Shown: positions 35,212 through 45,551, counted from the first letter of the stretch. The stretch is 64,000 nt of DNA from Enterobacteriaceae bacterium RIT691 (GCA_009668205.1 WJYM01000003.1:372001-436000); one strand, 5' to 3'. Translations and numbers: made by a program. The notes: generated by a model not told the origin, from the sequence alone.

Positions 35212-36189
35212 TTAACTTAAACGAAGCTTCAACAGGGTGGATTGCAGGGCATTCCAGTCAGTGTCACTGTCATGAATCAGCTCTATGCGGCTGTCCGGTG
35301 GGGCCACGGATTGTGTTTCAATGCGCAGATCGGCACCCTGACGGTTAATTCTCACTAATCCTTCAGTGATTCGCATGACCCCTTTAACGCGCGATACGGG
35401 AGCCAGACGAGCCCATTCCAACAGGCCTACAGTATCAAAAACGGTGTCGGCGTCGAAAATCCAGCCGCACGCCTGATAACCCTGACCGCTGTTGAGACTC
35501 CGCTGCCAGCGCTGGTGGCTTGCCAGAGAGAGCGCGGCCAGCCCCTTATTGGAAGGATGGCTATGCGAATGAGCGGCGCTTTCCGGCAGCGCTGCCCGAT
35601 TGCGTCGTGGCTGATCCAACAGCGATCCGTCAATGTTACCCTGGGTGGTTTCGACAAACTGGCGATCGCCGCCATAGGTGTCCCACCACGAGCTGAAGGC
35701 CTGCTGGCTTTCCGCTGTTGCCCTGTCGCATTTATTCGCCACGATGATATCCGCCGCGGCGAGTTGGTCGCGGAAGTTCTCATTCATCACGGTTTTCTCA
35801 TCCAGCAGCTGGCGGGGATCGAGCACGCACAGCGTCGCCTTCAAATCGATCCACGGTTCGTAAACCGGCGCGGTGAGAATATCGAGGATTTGCTTAGGAT
35901 GGCCCAGTCCGGTGGGTTCAATTAACAGACGATCGGGTTTCGCCTGACGCAACAGGGTATTGAGCCCCACCTGCATCGGCAGGCCGTTAACGCAACACAT
36001 GCAGCCACCGGGGATCTCCTTGAGGACCGCCCCACTATCCGCCAACAATGCGCCGTCAATGCCGACCTCGCCAAACTCGTTGACCAGCACAGCCCATTTC
36101 TCATTTGCCGGTTTATTCGCCAGCAAATGAAGGATAGAGGTGGTCTTCCCGCTGCCGAGGAAACCGGTAATCAGGTTGGTTTTCGTCAC
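35212..36189 (-). CDS. yeiR: COG0523-family metal-handling GTPase YeiR
   Basis: Zinc-binding G3E GTPase, a putative zinc chaperone. The 325-residue product has Walker A GFLGSGKTTS, the metal motif GCMCC in IPGGCMCCVNG, the nucleotide motif NKCD, a His-rich patch (AHSHSHPSNKG) in the middle and the CobW C-terminal domain. Close to E. coli YeiR (328 aa). Probably a single-gene unit. Confidence 0.94.
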   Translation of the reverse strand: MTKTNLITGFLGSGKTTSILHLLANKPANEKWAVLVNEFGEVGIDGALLADSGAVLKEIPGGCMCCVNGLPMQVGLNTLLRQAKPDRLLIEPTGLGHPKQILDILTAPVYEPWIDLKATLCVLDPRQLLDEKTVMNENFRDQLAAADIIVANKCDRATAESQQAFSSWWDTYGGDRQFVETTQGNIDGSLLDQPRRNRAALPESAAHSHSHPSNKGLAALSLASHQRWQRSLNSGQGYQACGWIFDADTVFDTVGLLEWARLAPVSRVKGVMRITEGLVRINRQGADLRIETQSVAPPDSRIELIHDSDTDWNALQSTLLKLRLS

Positions 36190-36312
36190 GTTGGCTCCAG
36201 GTTAACAACTGTAATAGTGTAACAGTAGCGCGTTATCCTGGCGAAAAATGAGGGAAAAGAGAAGTGTCATAGCGGACAGAAGGCTTATCTGTCCGCTAAA
36301 CAGCAGGAAGTG

Positions 36313-37779
36313 TTAAATATTCAGGGTATCTATGATGGATTGTCGGGCACCGACCTGATGGATACGGTGCCAGGCCTGCTGGATTTCCGCGACGAATTTA
36401 GCGTTGTGCGGCAGGTCGTTGCCAAAAACTTCCGTGAGCCTGAGCAGGGCGGCCACCCGATCCTGTTCGCTGCTGTCGGCGACAAGCGCCTGAATTTTTT
36501 CCACCAGCGGATCGCGGACATCAATGGCCTGCCCCTGATCATCTTTCCCGCTGACATAGCGCATCCAGCCGGCCACACCCAGCGCCAACAAAGGCCACTC
36601 GCTTTGGTTTTCAAGATGGACGCGCAGGCCTTCCAGCATGCGTTGTGGCAATTTCTGACTGCCATCCATCGCAATTTGCCACGTCCGGTGCTTCAGCGCC
36701 GGGTTGGTGAAACGTTCGATAAGACTGTCGGCATAAGCCGTCAGATCAACACCGGTAATCGTGAGCGTGGGTGCCTGTTCCTGGAGCATCAGGCGCAGTG
36801 CGGCCTGGCGGTAATAGGGGTCCTGCATGCAGTCGCTGATATGTTCATAACCCGCCAGGTAGCCCAGATAAGCGAGAAACGAATGGCTGCCGTTGAGCAT
36901 CCGCAGTTTCATCTGCTCCCAGGGAAGGACGTCTTCGACCATTTGCACGCCAGCGACTTCCCACTCCGGGCGGCCCGCCACAAAGTTGTCTTCCACCACC
37001 CACTGAATAAACGGCTCACAGCTGATGGCGCAGGGGTCATCCACACCGAGCGCCACAGCGATTTCGGCCAGGGAGGCTTCAGTGGCTGCCGGAACAATTC
37101 TGTCAACCATCGTTGCGGGGAAACTGACGTGTTCTGCTATCCACTCCGCAAGCTCAGGTGAACGCTTTTGTGCCATTCCCAGTACCGCGTTTTTGACCAC
37201 GTGGCCGTTATCAGGAATGTTGTCGCAGGACAGCACGGTAAAGGGGGCTAATCCGCGTTCGCGGCGGCGATGTAGCGCTTCAACCAGAATACCCGGTGCG
37301 GAGTGAGGCTCGGTTGGGTTTTCAAGATCGTGTACGATCCGCGGTTGGGTCACATCAAGACGGCCCGTCGCCGGATCGATGCAATAGCCTTTCTCGGTAA
37401 TGGTTAATGAAACAATCGCCACCTGCGGCTCACAGAATTTTTCGATAATCGCCGCCAGTGAATCGAGCCTGGCATTCAGGCATTCATTCACAGCACCAAT
37501 CACAATGGGCAGATTACCGTCAGCGCCTTTTTCCATGACGGTATAAAGATGATCCTGGTTACGGAGCTGACTCATTAAGACGTCCCCGCTAAACAGGCTG
37601 ATTTCACACAGCCCCCAGTCTCCGCCTTTGGCATTCAACACTCTGTCCGTCAGCAAGGCCTGGTGTGCGCGGTGAAACGCGCCAAAGCCGAAGTGGACAA
37701 TTCGCGAGCGGAGTTGTTGCCGGTCATAGCGAGGGAGTTGCACTGCGGAAGGCAGCGTAGCGGTAGCGATTGTCTTCAT
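36313..37779 (-). CDS. yeiQ: Mannitol dehydrogenase-family oxidoreductase YeiQ, probable fructuronate reductase
   Basis: NAD-dependent long-chain polyol dehydrogenase, 488 residues as in E. coli YeiQ. It has the N-terminal Rossmann segment IVHFGFGAFHRAHQ and the catalytic stretch around MLNGSHSFLAYLGYL with KLRMLNGSH. UxuB and YeiQ both belong to this family, and UxuB reduces D-fructuronate to D-mannonate. Here the gene is divergent from a mannonate dehydratase (uxuA), which favours a UxuB-like role (inference). Start at 37779 matches E. coli. Confidence 0.9.
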   Translation of the reverse strand: MKTIATATLPSAVQLPRYDRQQLRSRIVHFGFGAFHRAHQALLTDRVLNAKGGDWGLCEISLFSGDVLMSQLRNQDHLYTVMEKGADGNLPIVIGAVNECLNARLDSLAAIIEKFCEPQVAIVSLTITEKGYCIDPATGRLDVTQPRIVHDLENPTEPHSAPGILVEALHRRRERGLAPFTVLSCDNIPDNGHVVKNAVLGMAQKRSPELAEWIAEHVSFPATMVDRIVPAATEASLAEIAVALGVDDPCAISCEPFIQWVVEDNFVAGRPEWEVAGVQMVEDVLPWEQMKLRMLNGSHSFLAYLGYLAGYEHISDCMQDPYYRQAALRLMLQEQAPTLTITGVDLTAYADSLIERFTNPALKHRTWQIAMDGSQKLPQRMLEGLRVHLENQSEWPLLALGVAGWMRYVSGKDDQGQAIDVRDPLVEKIQALVADSSEQDRVAALLRLTEVFGNDLPHNAKFVAEIQQAWHRIHQVGARQSIIDTLNI

Positions 37780-37955
37780 TGTATAAACACCTACGTAACC
37801 ATTGATTAACAACGCCAGTGTAAAGTTATATGACAGCAAATTGAATTGGTGTGCCGTATTTATCCGGGGAATGTGAGCTGGATCAATCAATGCTGGCGGG
37901 ATATTTGACCCTCAAAAATAAACATGTATGGTAGTCGTCATTAGCTTTCTGATTA

Positions 37956-37967
37956 TTGGTATAACAA
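37956..37967. promoter_or_regulatory. UxuR/ExuR-like operator before uxuA
   Basis: TTGGTATAACAA lies 20 bases before the uxuA ATG and fits the palindromic TTGGTATACCAA-type core of UxuR/ExuR sites. A weaker match (AATTGGTGTGCC) lies at about 37844, nearer yeiQ. Confidence 0.6.
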
Positions 37968-37987
37968 CTTAATGAAGAGGTGAGGCA

Positions 37988-39178
37988 ATGGAACAAACCT
38001 GGCGTTGGTATGGACCGAATGATCCCGTTTCCCTTGATGATGTGCGACAGGCAGGCGCGACCGGTGTCGTCACGGCGCTGCACCACATTCCAAATGGTCA
38101 GGTTTGGCCACTGGAAGAGATCAAAGCGCGCAAAGCGCTGCTGGCAGAAAAAGGGCTGACCTGGTCCGTCGTGGAGAGCATCCCGGTTCACGAAGACATC
38201 AAAACCCAGTCGGGTGAGTATAAAACCTGGATTGCCAACTATCAGCAAAGTATTCGTAATCTGGCGGCCTGCGGTATCGACACCGTCTGCTATAACTTTA
38301 TGCCGATCCTCGACTGGACCCGTACCGATCTGGAGTACACGCTGCCAGACGGCTCGAAAGCACTGCGTTTCGACCAGATTGCTTTTGCGGCATTTGAAAT
38401 TCATATCCTCAAGCGCCCTGGCGCAGAAGCGGATTACAGCGCCGAAGAGCAGCAGCAGGCGTTGGCGTATTTCAATAATATGAGCGCGGCAGAAGTTGAA
38501 AAACTGACCCGCAATATCATTGCTGGCCTGCCGGGTGCCGAAGAGGGTTACACCCTCGATCAGTTCCGTCAGCGTCTGGCAGAGTACGATCACATCAGCA
38601 AAGACGATTTGCGTGAAAATATGGCGGTCTTCCTGCGGGCTATCGTACCGGTGGCTGAAGAAGCAGGCGTACGCCTGGCCGTGCATCCGGACGATCCACC
38701 GCGCCCGATCCTCGGTCTGCCGCGTATTGTGTCCACCATTGAAGACATGCAGTGGCTGAAAGATACCGTCAACAGCATTAACAACGGCTTCACCATGTGT
38801 ACGGGCTCCTATGGCGTGCGTGCCGATAACGACCTGGTAAAAATGATTGAGACCTTTGGCGATCGCATTCACTTTACCCATCTGCGTGCAACCTGCCGTG
38901 AAGAGAATCCAAAGACCTTCCATGAAGGTGCGCACCTGCAGGGTGATGTGAACATGGTGGCTGTGGTCGATGCGATTCTGTCCGAAGAATCCCGCCGCAA
39001 GAAAGCAGGCGATCTGCGTCCGATTCCGTTCCGTCCGGATCACGGTCACCAGATGCTCGACGATTTGAAGAAGAAAACCAACCCTGGCTATTCGGCGATT
39101 GGTCGTCTGAAAGGGATGGCGGAAGTGCGTGGCGTTGAGCTGGCACTGAAAATGACGAAGTATACCGACCTGCTGTAA
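37988..39178 (+). CDS. uxuA: Mannonate dehydratase
   Basis: Converts D-mannonate to 2-keto-3-deoxygluconate in hexuronate breakdown. The 396-residue protein shows the family blocks [49 protein letters not shown], and [27 protein letters not shown] with the metal ligands. GAGGTGAGG precedes the ATG. In E. coli uxuA is with uxuB elsewhere; here it is divergent from yeiQ, so the two genes may supply consecutive pathway steps. A long reverse frame opposite it (37883-39049) is a shadow. Confidence 0.96.
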   Translation: MEQTWRWYGPNDPVSLDDVRQAGATGVVTALHHIPNGQVWPLEEIKARKALLAEKGLTWSVVESIPVHEDIKTQSGEYKTWIANYQQSIRNLAACGIDTVCYNFMPILDWTRTDLEYTLPDGSKALRFDQIAFAAFEIHILKRPGAEADYSAEEQQQALAYFNNMSAAEVEKLTRNIIAGLPGAEEGYTLDQFRQRLAEYDHISKDDLRENMAVFLRAIVPVAEEAGVRLAVHPDDPPRPILGLPRIVSTIEDMQWLKDTVNSINNGFTMCTGSYGVRADNDLVKMIETFGDRIHFTHLRATCREENPKTFHEGAHLQGDVNMVAVVDAILSEESRRKKAGDLRPIPFRPDHGHQMLDDLKKKTNPGYSAIGRLKGMAEVRGVELALKMTKYTDLL

Positions 39179-39198
39179 GCAGAAGCGGAATGAAAAAA

Positions 39199-39221
39199 GG
39201 GACCGTGAGGTCCCTTTTTTT
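39199..39221. terminator. Bidirectional terminator between uxuA and efpL
   Basis: Stem GGGACC/GGTCCC with loop GTGA, preceded by six A and followed by seven T. Confidence 0.9.
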
Positions 39222-39222
39222 A

Positions 39223-39795
39223 TCAGTCTGCGCGACCCATATAGCGTTTTTCTTCGATATGGATGCGGATTTTCTCACCCGCACTGAGGTATTCCGGCAC
39301 CTGAACCACCAGGCCGGTGGTCAGCGTCGCAGGTTTGTTGCGTGCGCTTGCGGAAGCCCCTTTAATCCCTGGTGCAGTTTCCACGATTTCCAGGTCAACG
39401 GTCTGTGGCAGCTCAAGCGCCAGCAGTTGGCCATCCCACAGCAGAACCTGCATATCCGGCATGCCGCCTTCAGGAATGAACAGCAGCTCTTCTTCAATCT
39501 GATCTTTGGTGAAGGTGTACGGGGTGTAGTCTTCTTTATCCATAAAGACGTACTCGTTGCCATCAATATAAGAGAAGTCAACGAAGCGACGGTTCAGGCT
39601 CACGGTATCGACGATATCGTCACCCTTAAAACGCTCTTCCACTTTCAGACCGGTACGAACATCAGAAAAACGCATTTTGTACAGCGTCGCTGCGCCACGG
39701 GCGCTCGGCGACTGAATGTCGATGTCTTTCACAATCAGCAGTTTGCCGTTGTAATTCAGCACCATACCTTTTTTGATTTCGTTCGCTCTTGGCAT
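39223..39795 (-). CDS. efpL: EF-P-like translation factor EfpL (YeiP)
   Basis: Paralogue of elongation factor P that relieves ribosome stalling, including at proline motifs. The 190-residue product has the three-domain EF-P layout; its N-terminal domain loop reads [15 protein letters not shown], with Arg at the tip position where EF-P has a modified Lys. The C-terminus is [18 protein letters not shown]. The start at 39795 ([13 protein letters not shown]) with AGGAT upstream matches E. coli; the long frame upstream to 40143 is not coding. Confidence 0.96.
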   Translation of the reverse strand: MPRANEIKKGMVLNYNGKLLIVKDIDIQSPSARGAATLYKMRFSDVRTGLKVEERFKGDDIVDTVSLNRRFVDFSYIDGNEYVFMDKEDYTPYTFTKDQIEEELLFIPEGGMPDMQVLLWDGQLLALELPQTVDLEIVETAPGIKGASASARNKPATLTTGLVVQVPEYLSAGEKIRIHIEEKRYMGRAD

Positions 39796-39929
39796 TGCAA
39801 TAATCCTGTTTCGAAAGTAGCTAAAATATCGCGTCAAAGTACTCGCGCCGGGCCTTTCAGGCAAGTGGAATTCGCTGGATTTGTGAAAAGGTGATAAGGT
39901 GCGTTTCCCGCTAAAGAAGAGAGTCAAAA

Positions 39930-40184
39930 ATGGACTGCAGACCGGACTGCGGCGCCTGTTGTACCGCGCCTTCGATTTCCAGCCCGATCCCGGGAATGCC
40001 GAATGGCAAACCCGCCAATACGCCCTGCATTCAGCTTGATGCTGAGCAGCGCTGCATGATTTTTGGTTCACCCTTGCGCCCGAAAGTCTGCGCCGGGCTG
40101 CAGCCATCGGCAGAGATGTGTGGCGCATCGCGTCAACAGGCAATGGCGTTTCTGATCCATCTGGAAACGCTCACCGCACCCTAA
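39930..40184 (+). CDS. yeiW: YeiW, cysteine-rich YkgJ-type metal-cluster protein
   Basis: An 84-residue protein starting [20 protein letters not shown]. The cysteine pattern (C-x3-C-x2-CC near the N-terminus, then C33, C42, C54 and C64) is that of the YkgJ/UPF0153 family, thought to bind zinc or iron. Length agrees with E. coli YeiW. Function unknown. Its end overlaps the end of setB by 4 bases (convergent). Confidence 0.92.
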   Translation: MDCRPDCGACCTAPSISSPIPGMPNGKPANTPCIQLDAEQRCMIFGSPLRPKVCAGLQPSAEMCGASRQQAMAFLIHLETLTAP

Positions 40185-41362
40185 ACATCTTTGATTTTCA
40201 TCAGCGCAACCGCGCTTATGGCGCACATCACCAGCGCAATCCAGAATACGGCGTGATAGTTCCAGACCTCCGCAACAATCCCCGCCATCGACCCGGCAAT
40301 AATCCAGCCTACGCGGGTGGTGTTGCTGTACAGCGTGGTCGCTGAACCCGCCTGGCCCGGCATCAAATCCTGGAAATAGAGCATGCCGATACCGGCCAGA
40401 ATGCCGATGTAGATGGCATTCAGCAGCTGCATGGCCAGCAGCAGTGCAGGGGAGTGGACGGTCAGCATGCCTGCATAGAAAAATAATCCGGCAACCACGG
40501 CGATGCGCATCAGAAAACGCTTACCAAAGCGTTTCGCGTAATAGCCGGCAATCAGCATGGTCGGAATTTCGAGGCCCGCCGCAGTACCCATCATCACGCC
40601 CGCGAGTTTTTCAGGCAGATGCAGCTCATCAATAATGAACAGCGGCATGTTGATGATGTACAGGCTGTTGGTTCCCCACATCAGGGTGCAGATGCTAAAC
40701 AGCAGCATGGCATCGCGACGGTTAGTGCGCGGAGCCTCAATATGCGTGCCCGATGCCGGGCGCTCTTTGCGCATACTGGGCAGCAGCATCCACACGACCG
40801 CTGCGCAAATGACATAGGCGACCGCGGCGGAAAGGTACATGGTGGTGAAGCCAAATCCCATCGCCAACGCGTAGGCCAGCGGCGGCCCAACCACCCACGC
40901 CAGTGAAACCTGGGCACGTAAAATAGAGCTGAACATCACCGCTTCGCGGCCCGTTTTGTCCGCGTGTTCACGCGCCAGGGCAAACATCTGCGGGTTAGAG
41001 GTGGATCCGAAGCTGCTCAAAAACACCCCGACAAACAGCAGGATGAAATAGTTGCGGTTCCAGGCAAAAAGCACACAGGCCAGCGCACCGAGCAGGCAAC
41101 AGCAAACGATCAGTTTTTTCCTGTCGCCTTTACGGTCAGAACGTCCTGCCAGAAACTGGCTGACCAGAATCCCAATGACGGCGCTGCCGGTAAAGAAAAA
41201 GCCGACCATCGCCGGACGAACGTGAACCTCATTGGTCAGAAACAGACTCAATGTCGGTGTCTGCAGGGCTCCGGCGATACCGGTGAGGAAGGCCACGAGT
41301 AAAAAAGCAGAAGAGGTCAGATCAAAGCCCCTGCGCGGGGTGATAACGCTTGTGTTCGACAT
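40181..41362 (-). CDS. setB: Sugar efflux transporter SetB
   Basis: Major-facilitator exporter of lactose, glucose and related sugars; SetB also has a reported link to chromosome segregation in E. coli. The 393-residue protein has 12 predicted helices and loop motif [16 protein letters not shown] between helices 2 and 3. Length equals E. coli SetB. Divergent from fruB over 372 bases. Confidence 0.94.
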   Translation of the reverse strand: MSNTSVITPRRGFDLTSSAFLLVAFLTGIAGALQTPTLSLFLTNEVHVRPAMVGFFFTGSAVIGILVSQFLAGRSDRKGDRKKLIVCCCLLGALACVLFAWNRNYFILLFVGVFLSSFGSTSNPQMFALAREHADKTGREAVMFSSILRAQVSLAWVVGPPLAYALAMGFGFTTMYLSAAVAYVICAAVVWMLLPSMRKERPASGTHIEAPRTNRRDAMLLFSICTLMWGTNSLYIINMPLFIIDELHLPEKLAGVMMGTAAGLEIPTMLIAGYYAKRFGKRFLMRIAVVAGLFFYAGMLTVHSPALLLAMQLLNAIYIGILAGIGMLYFQDLMPGQAGSATTLYSNTTRVGWIIAGSMAGIVAEVWNYHAVFWIALVMCAISAVALMKIKDV

Positions 41363-41466
41363 GTTGGACTATAAGAGAATCAGGGAGACGGCGAATTTTA
41401 CGCTGGCTGTTAAAAAATAAACAGCAAATGCACCCACCACAGCATAAAAAATTCAAAATGGCATTT

Positions 41467-41485
41467 CATAATGAGAATCACTCTC
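41467..41485. promoter_or_regulatory. Fur-box-like site between setB and fruB
   Basis: CATAATGAGAATCACTCTC matches 15 of 19 bases of the Fur consensus GATAATGATAATCATTATC. It lies about 105 bases from the setB start and 250 from fruB. No Fur role here is known to me. Confidence 0.45.
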
Positions 41486-41631
41486 GCTGACGTCAGCTGA
41501 ACGAAGCGCTGAAACCTCTATTCGCGTCAGCAAATGTGGCGTTAATGCTAATGAAATGTGCTGTACCTCTAACTTCTGCGATCAAAAAATCGACTTTTCT
41601 TGCTGATTCTCCGGCGCTGGCACAGACTTAT

Positions 41632-41643
41632 TGAAACGTTTCA
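41632..41643. promoter_or_regulatory. Cra (FruR) operator 1 of fruBKA
   Basis: TGAAACGTTTCA is a perfect palindrome and a full match to the Cra consensus core, 91 bases before fruB. Confidence 0.9.
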
Positions 41644-41697
41644 GCGTCGTTCTGAATTCCTTATCTCTCAGGATGGCGCATTTTTTCTCAAGATAGC

Positions 41698-41709
41698 TGA
41701 AACGATTCA
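41698..41709. promoter_or_regulatory. Cra (FruR) operator 2 of fruBKA
   Basis: TGAAACGATTCA, one base from the palindromic Cra site, 25 bases before the fruB ATG. Two Cra sites before fruB is the arrangement in E. coli. Confidence 0.87.
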
Positions 41710-41734
41710 ATTCGTGCAGCGAGAGAGGAGAGCC

Positions 41735-42865
41735 ATGTTCCAGTTATCCGTTCAGGACATTCATCCCGGCCAGCAGGCCGGTAGTAAAGAAGAGGCAATT
41801 CGCCAGATTGCATCAGCACTGGTCAACGCCGGTAACGTTGCCGGGGGCTATGTCGATGGCATGCTTGCCCGCGAACAACAAACGTCAACCTTCCTGGGGA
41901 ATGGTATTGCCATTCCGCACGGCACCACGGATACCCGCGATCAGGTGCTGAAAACCGGTGTTCAGGTTTATCAGTTCCCGCACGGGGTGACCTGGGGTGA
42001 AGGGCAGACCGCGTATGTCGCTATCGGCATCGCGGCCAGCTCAGATGAACATCTGGGCCTGCTGCGTCAGCTGACGCACGTGCTGAGCGATGACAGCGTA
42101 GCTGAACAGCTGAAAGCGGTGACTACCGCTGAAGAGCTGCGCGCATTGCTGATGGGCGAAAAGCAGAGCGAAACGCTGAAACTGGATAACGAAACGCTGA
42201 GCCTGGATGTGGCAGCGAGCGATCTGGTCACGCTGCAGGCGCTGAACGCTGCCCGACTGAAAGAAGCCGGTGCGGTTGATGCTGCCTTTGTGGCTCACGT
42301 CATTAACGATAAGCCGCTGAATCTCGGTCAGGGCATCTGGCTGAACGACTGTGCTGAAGGCAACCTGAAAAGTGCCGTTGCCGTCAGCCGTGCTGCGGCA
42401 CCCTTTGCCGTTGACGGCCAGTCAGCGGCACTGCTGGTGACCGTTGCCATGGCCGATGAACAGCCGACTTCGGTCCTTAATCGCCTGAGTGTGTTGCTGC
42501 TGGATAACAAAGCTGAACGTCTGCTGAACGCGGACGCGGCGACGCTGCTTGCGTTGCTGACCAGCGATGAAGCGCCAGCGGATGACGTACTGAGCGCCGA
42601 ATTTGTCGTACGTAATGAGCACGGCCTGCACGCACGTCCAGGCACGCTGTTGGTGAATACCATTAAACAATTTAACAGTGACGTCACGGTGACCAATCTT
42701 GACGGCAGCGGTAAACCGGCGAACGGTCGCAGCCTGATGAAAGTGGTCGCGCTTGGCGTGAAGAAGGGTCACCGTCTGCGTTTCACCGCACAGGGTGAAG
42801 ATGCGCAGAACGCGCTTAATGCGATTGGCGAAGCCATCGCTTCTGGTCTTGGGGAGGGCGCGTAA
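41735..42865 (+). CDS. fruB: Fructose PTS multiphosphoryl transfer protein (EIIA-FPr)
   Basis: Carries phosphate from enzyme I to the fructose permease. The 376-residue product has an N-terminal EIIA domain (phosphorylated His in [13 protein letters not shown], about residue 62), a central linker domain, and a C-terminal HPr-like FPr domain with [27 protein letters not shown] precedes the ATG at 41735. First gene of fruBKA; overlaps fruK by one base (TAATG). Regulated by Cra through the two upstream sites. Confidence 0.97.
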   Translation: MFQLSVQDIHPGQQAGSKEEAIRQIASALVNAGNVAGGYVDGMLAREQQTSTFLGNGIAIPHGTTDTRDQVLKTGVQVYQFPHGVTWGEGQTAYVAIGIAASSDEHLGLLRQLTHVLSDDSVAEQLKAVTTAEELRALLMGEKQSETLKLDNETLSLDVAASDLVTLQALNAARLKEAGAVDAAFVAHVINDKPLNLGQGIWLNDCAEGNLKSAVAVSRAAAPFAVDGQSAALLVTVAMADEQPTSVLNRLSVLLLDNKAERLLNADAATLLALLTSDEAPADDVLSAEFVVRNEHGLHARPGTLLVNTIKQFNSDVTVTNLDGSGKPANGRSLMKVVALGVKKGHRLRFTAQGEDAQNALNAIGEAIASGLGEGA

Positions 42866-43803
42866 TGAGCAGACGTGTTGCCACAATCACGCTGAATCCG
42901 GCCTACGATTTAGTAGGGTTTACCCCGGAAGTTGAACGCGGCGAAGTGAACCTGGTGCGTACCACCGGTCTGCATGCGGCGGGCAAGGGGATTAACGTTG
43001 CAAAAGTGCTGAAGGATCTGGGCATTGATGTCACCGTGGGCGGTTTCCTCGGTAAAGACAATCAGGATGGCTTCCAGCAGCTGTTCAGCGAACTGGGCAT
43101 TGCCAACCGTTTCCAGGTTGTACAGGGCCGTACCCGTATTAACGTGAAGCTGACCGAAAAAGATGGCGAAGTGACCGACTTCAACTTCTCCGGTTTTGAA
43201 GTGACACCGGGCGACTGGGAGCGTTTTGTTAACGATTCTCTGAGCTGGTTGGGTCAGTTCGACATGGTTTGCGTCAGCGGCAGTCTGCCTGCCGGCGTCA
43301 GCCCGGAAGCGTTCACCGATTGGATGACGCGTCTGCGCAGCCAGTGTCCGTGCATCATTTTTGACAGCAGCCGTGAAGCGTTGGTTGCCGGTCTTAAAGC
43401 GGCGCCATGGCTGGTGAAGCCGAACCGTCGCGAGCTGGAGATTTGGGCTGGCCGTAAGCTGCCTGAGATGAAAGATGTGATTGACGCCGCGCACGCTCTG
43501 CGCGAGCAGGGAATTGCCCATGTGGTGATCTCACTGGGCGCAGAAGGCGCACTGTGGGTCAACGCCTCCGGCGAATGGATTGCAAAACCGCCTTCGATGG
43601 AAGTGGTGAGCACCGTTGGCGCGGGCGATTCGATGGTTGGCGGTCTGATTTACGGCCTGCTGATGCGCGAATCCAGCGAACACACGTTACGTTTGGCAAC
43701 CGCTGTCGCTGCACTTGCGGTGAGCCAGAGTAATGTTGGCATTACCGATCGTACCCAGTTGGCCGCGATGATGGCGCGCGTTGACTTACAACCCTTCAAT
43801 TAA
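42865..43803 (+). CDS. fruK: 1-phosphofructokinase
   Basis: Phosphorylates fructose 1-phosphate to fructose 1,6-bisphosphate. The 312-residue PfkB/ribokinase-family protein has the N-terminal signature HAAGKGINVAKVLKDLG and the C-terminal ATP/anion-hole motif STVGAGDSMVGGLIYG with the catalytic Asp in GAGDS. Translationally coupled to fruB. Confidence 0.97.
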   Translation: MSRRVATITLNPAYDLVGFTPEVERGEVNLVRTTGLHAAGKGINVAKVLKDLGIDVTVGGFLGKDNQDGFQQLFSELGIANRFQVVQGRTRINVKLTEKDGEVTDFNFSGFEVTPGDWERFVNDSLSWLGQFDMVCVSGSLPAGVSPEAFTDWMTRLRSQCPCIIFDSSREALVAGLKAAPWLVKPNRRELEIWAGRKLPEMKDVIDAAHALREQGIAHVVISLGAEGALWVNASGEWIAKPPSMEVVSTVGAGDSMVGGLIYGLLMRESSEHTLRLATAVAALAVSQSNVGITDRTQLAAMMARVDLQPFN

Positions 43804-43819
43804 CAGCAGGAGAGGCATA

Positions 43820-45505
43820 ATGAAAACGCTGCTGATTATCGACTCTGCACTTGGACAGGCCCGCGCCTATATGGCGAAAACCCTGCTGGGTGCGGCGGCG
43901 CAGAAAGCGCATTTAGAGATGATCGACAATCCGAACGACGCCGAACTGGCGATCGTGCTGGGTTCCACACTGCCTGCTGACAGCGCGCTGAACGGCAAAC
44001 AGGTTTACCTCGGTGACGTGAATCGCGCTGTAGCGCATCCGGAACTGTTCCTGAGCGAAGCAAAGTCTCACGCTACGCCTTACGCGGCTCCTGCATCTGT
44101 CGCGCCAGCGGCAAAAGCAGGTGCGAAACGCATCGTTGCGGTGACCGCCTGTCCTACCGGCGTCGCACACACGTTTATGGCGGCGGAAGCGATTGAAACC
44201 GAAGCCAAAAAACGCGGCTGGTGGGTGAAGGTAGAAACCCGTGGTTCCGTGGGTGCTGGCAATGCCATCACGCCAGAAGAGGTTGCTGAAGCCGATCTGG
44301 TGATTGTGGCGGCGGATATCGAAGTGGATCTGTCGAAATTTGCCGGTAAACCGATGTACCGCACCTCAACGGGTCTGGCGCTGAAGAAAACCGCGCAGGA
44401 GCTGGATAAAGCTCAGGCTGAAGCGCAGCCTTACCAGCCATCCGGCAACGTTCAGTCGGCAAGCAAAGAAAGCGGTAAGAAAGGCGGGGCCTACAGCCAC
44501 CTGCTGACCGGCGTTTCATACATGCTGCCAATGGTTGTTGCAGGCGGTCTGTGTATCGCACTGTCCTTTGCGTTCGGGATTACGGCCTTCAAAGAAGAGG
44601 GCACGCTGGCGGCGGCGCTGATGCAAATCGGTGGCGGCTCCGCGTTCGCGCTGATGGTGCCAGTGCTGGCAGGGTATATCGCGTTCTCAATTGCGGATCG
44701 CCCAGGTCTGACGCCAGGTCTTATCGGCGGTATGCTCGCGGTGAGCACCGGGTCTGGCTTTATCGGCGGGATCATCGCAGGTTTCCTCGCCGGTTATGTC
44801 GCGAAGATGATCAGCACCAAAGTGAAGCTGCCGCCAAGCATGGAAGCGCTGAAACCGATCCTGATTATCCCGCTGCTTTCCAGCCTGATTGTGGGCCTGG
44901 CGATGATCTACCTGATCGGTAAACCTGTTGCAGGTATTCTGGCGGGTCTGACTCACTGGCTGCAAACGATGGGTACGGCGAACGCGGTGCTGTTGGGGGC
45001 AATCCTTGGCGGCATGATGTGTACCGATATGGGTGGGCCAGTGAACAAAGCGGCGTATGCCTTCGGCGTGGGCTTGCTGAGTACGCAAACCTATGCACCG
45101 ATGGCGGCGATTATGGCCGCAGGCATGGTGCCACCGCTGGCGCTGGGGCTGGCAACGATTGTTGCACGCAATAAGTTTGATAAAGCGCAGCGTGAAGGCG
45201 GTAAAGCGGCTCTGGTACTGGGATTGTGCTTCATCACCGAAGGGGCGATTCCTTTCGCTGCCCGTGATCCAATGCGCGTCCTGCCGTGCTGTATCGTCGG
45301 TGGCGCAGTGACCGGTGCTATCTCCATGGCGATTGGCGCGAAACTGATGGCTCCGCACGGTGGTCTGTTCGTTCTGCTGATCCCTGGCGCTATCACGCCG
45401 GTGCTCGGTTACCTGATGGCGATTATCGCCGGTACGCTGGTGGCGGGCTTGTCTTATGCGGTACTGAAACGTCCTGAAGCAGAAACGGTTGCGAAAGTAG
45501 CTTAA
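43820..45505 (+). CDS. fruA: Fructose-specific PTS enzyme EIIB'BC
   Basis: Fructose permease that imports and phosphorylates fructose to fructose 1-phosphate. The 561-residue protein has a degenerate EIIB' domain (MKTLLIIDSALGQARAYM), an active EIIB domain with phosphocysteine in VTACPTGVAHTFMAAEA (about residue 112), and an EIIC membrane domain from about 230 onward. AGGAGAGG precedes the ATG at 43820, which lies 16 bases after the fruK stop. Last gene of the operon. Confidence 0.97.
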   Translation: MKTLLIIDSALGQARAYMAKTLLGAAAQKAHLEMIDNPNDAELAIVLGSTLPADSALNGKQVYLGDVNRAVAHPELFLSEAKSHATPYAAPASVAPAAKAGAKRIVAVTACPTGVAHTFMAAEAIETEAKKRGWWVKVETRGSVGAGNAITPEEVAEADLVIVAADIEVDLSKFAGKPMYRTSTGLALKKTAQELDKAQAEAQPYQPSGNVQSASKESGKKGGAYSHLLTGVSYMLPMVVAGGLCIALSFAFGITAFKEEGTLAAALMQIGGGSAFALMVPVLAGYIAFSIADRPGLTPGLIGGMLAVSTGSGFIGGIIAGFLAGYVAKMISTKVKLPPSMEALKPILIIPLLSSLIVGLAMIYLIGKPVAGILAGLTHWLQTMGTANAVLLGAILGGMMCTDMGGPVNKAAYAFGVGLLSTQTYAPMAAIMAAGMVPPLALGLATIVARNKFDKAQREGGKAALVLGLCFITEGAIPFAARDPMRVLPCCIVGGAVTGAISMAIGAKLMAPHGGLFVLLIPGAITPVLGYLMAIIAGTLVAGLSYAVLKRPEAETVAKVA

Positions 45506-45523
45506 TTCGGACGCGATAAAAAA

Positions 45524-45546
45524 GGGCCGGTTAATCCGGCCCTTTT
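45524..45546. terminator. Terminator between fruA and nfo
   Basis: Stem GGGCCGG/CCGGCCC with loop TTAAT, six A before and four T after; serves both convergent genes. Confidence 0.88.
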
Positions 45547-45551
45547 GCTTT

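Noticed and set aside
37883-39049. 388-codon reverse frame opposite uxuA
   Set aside because: Antisense shadow of a well-matched mannonate dehydratase, with no recognisable protein features.
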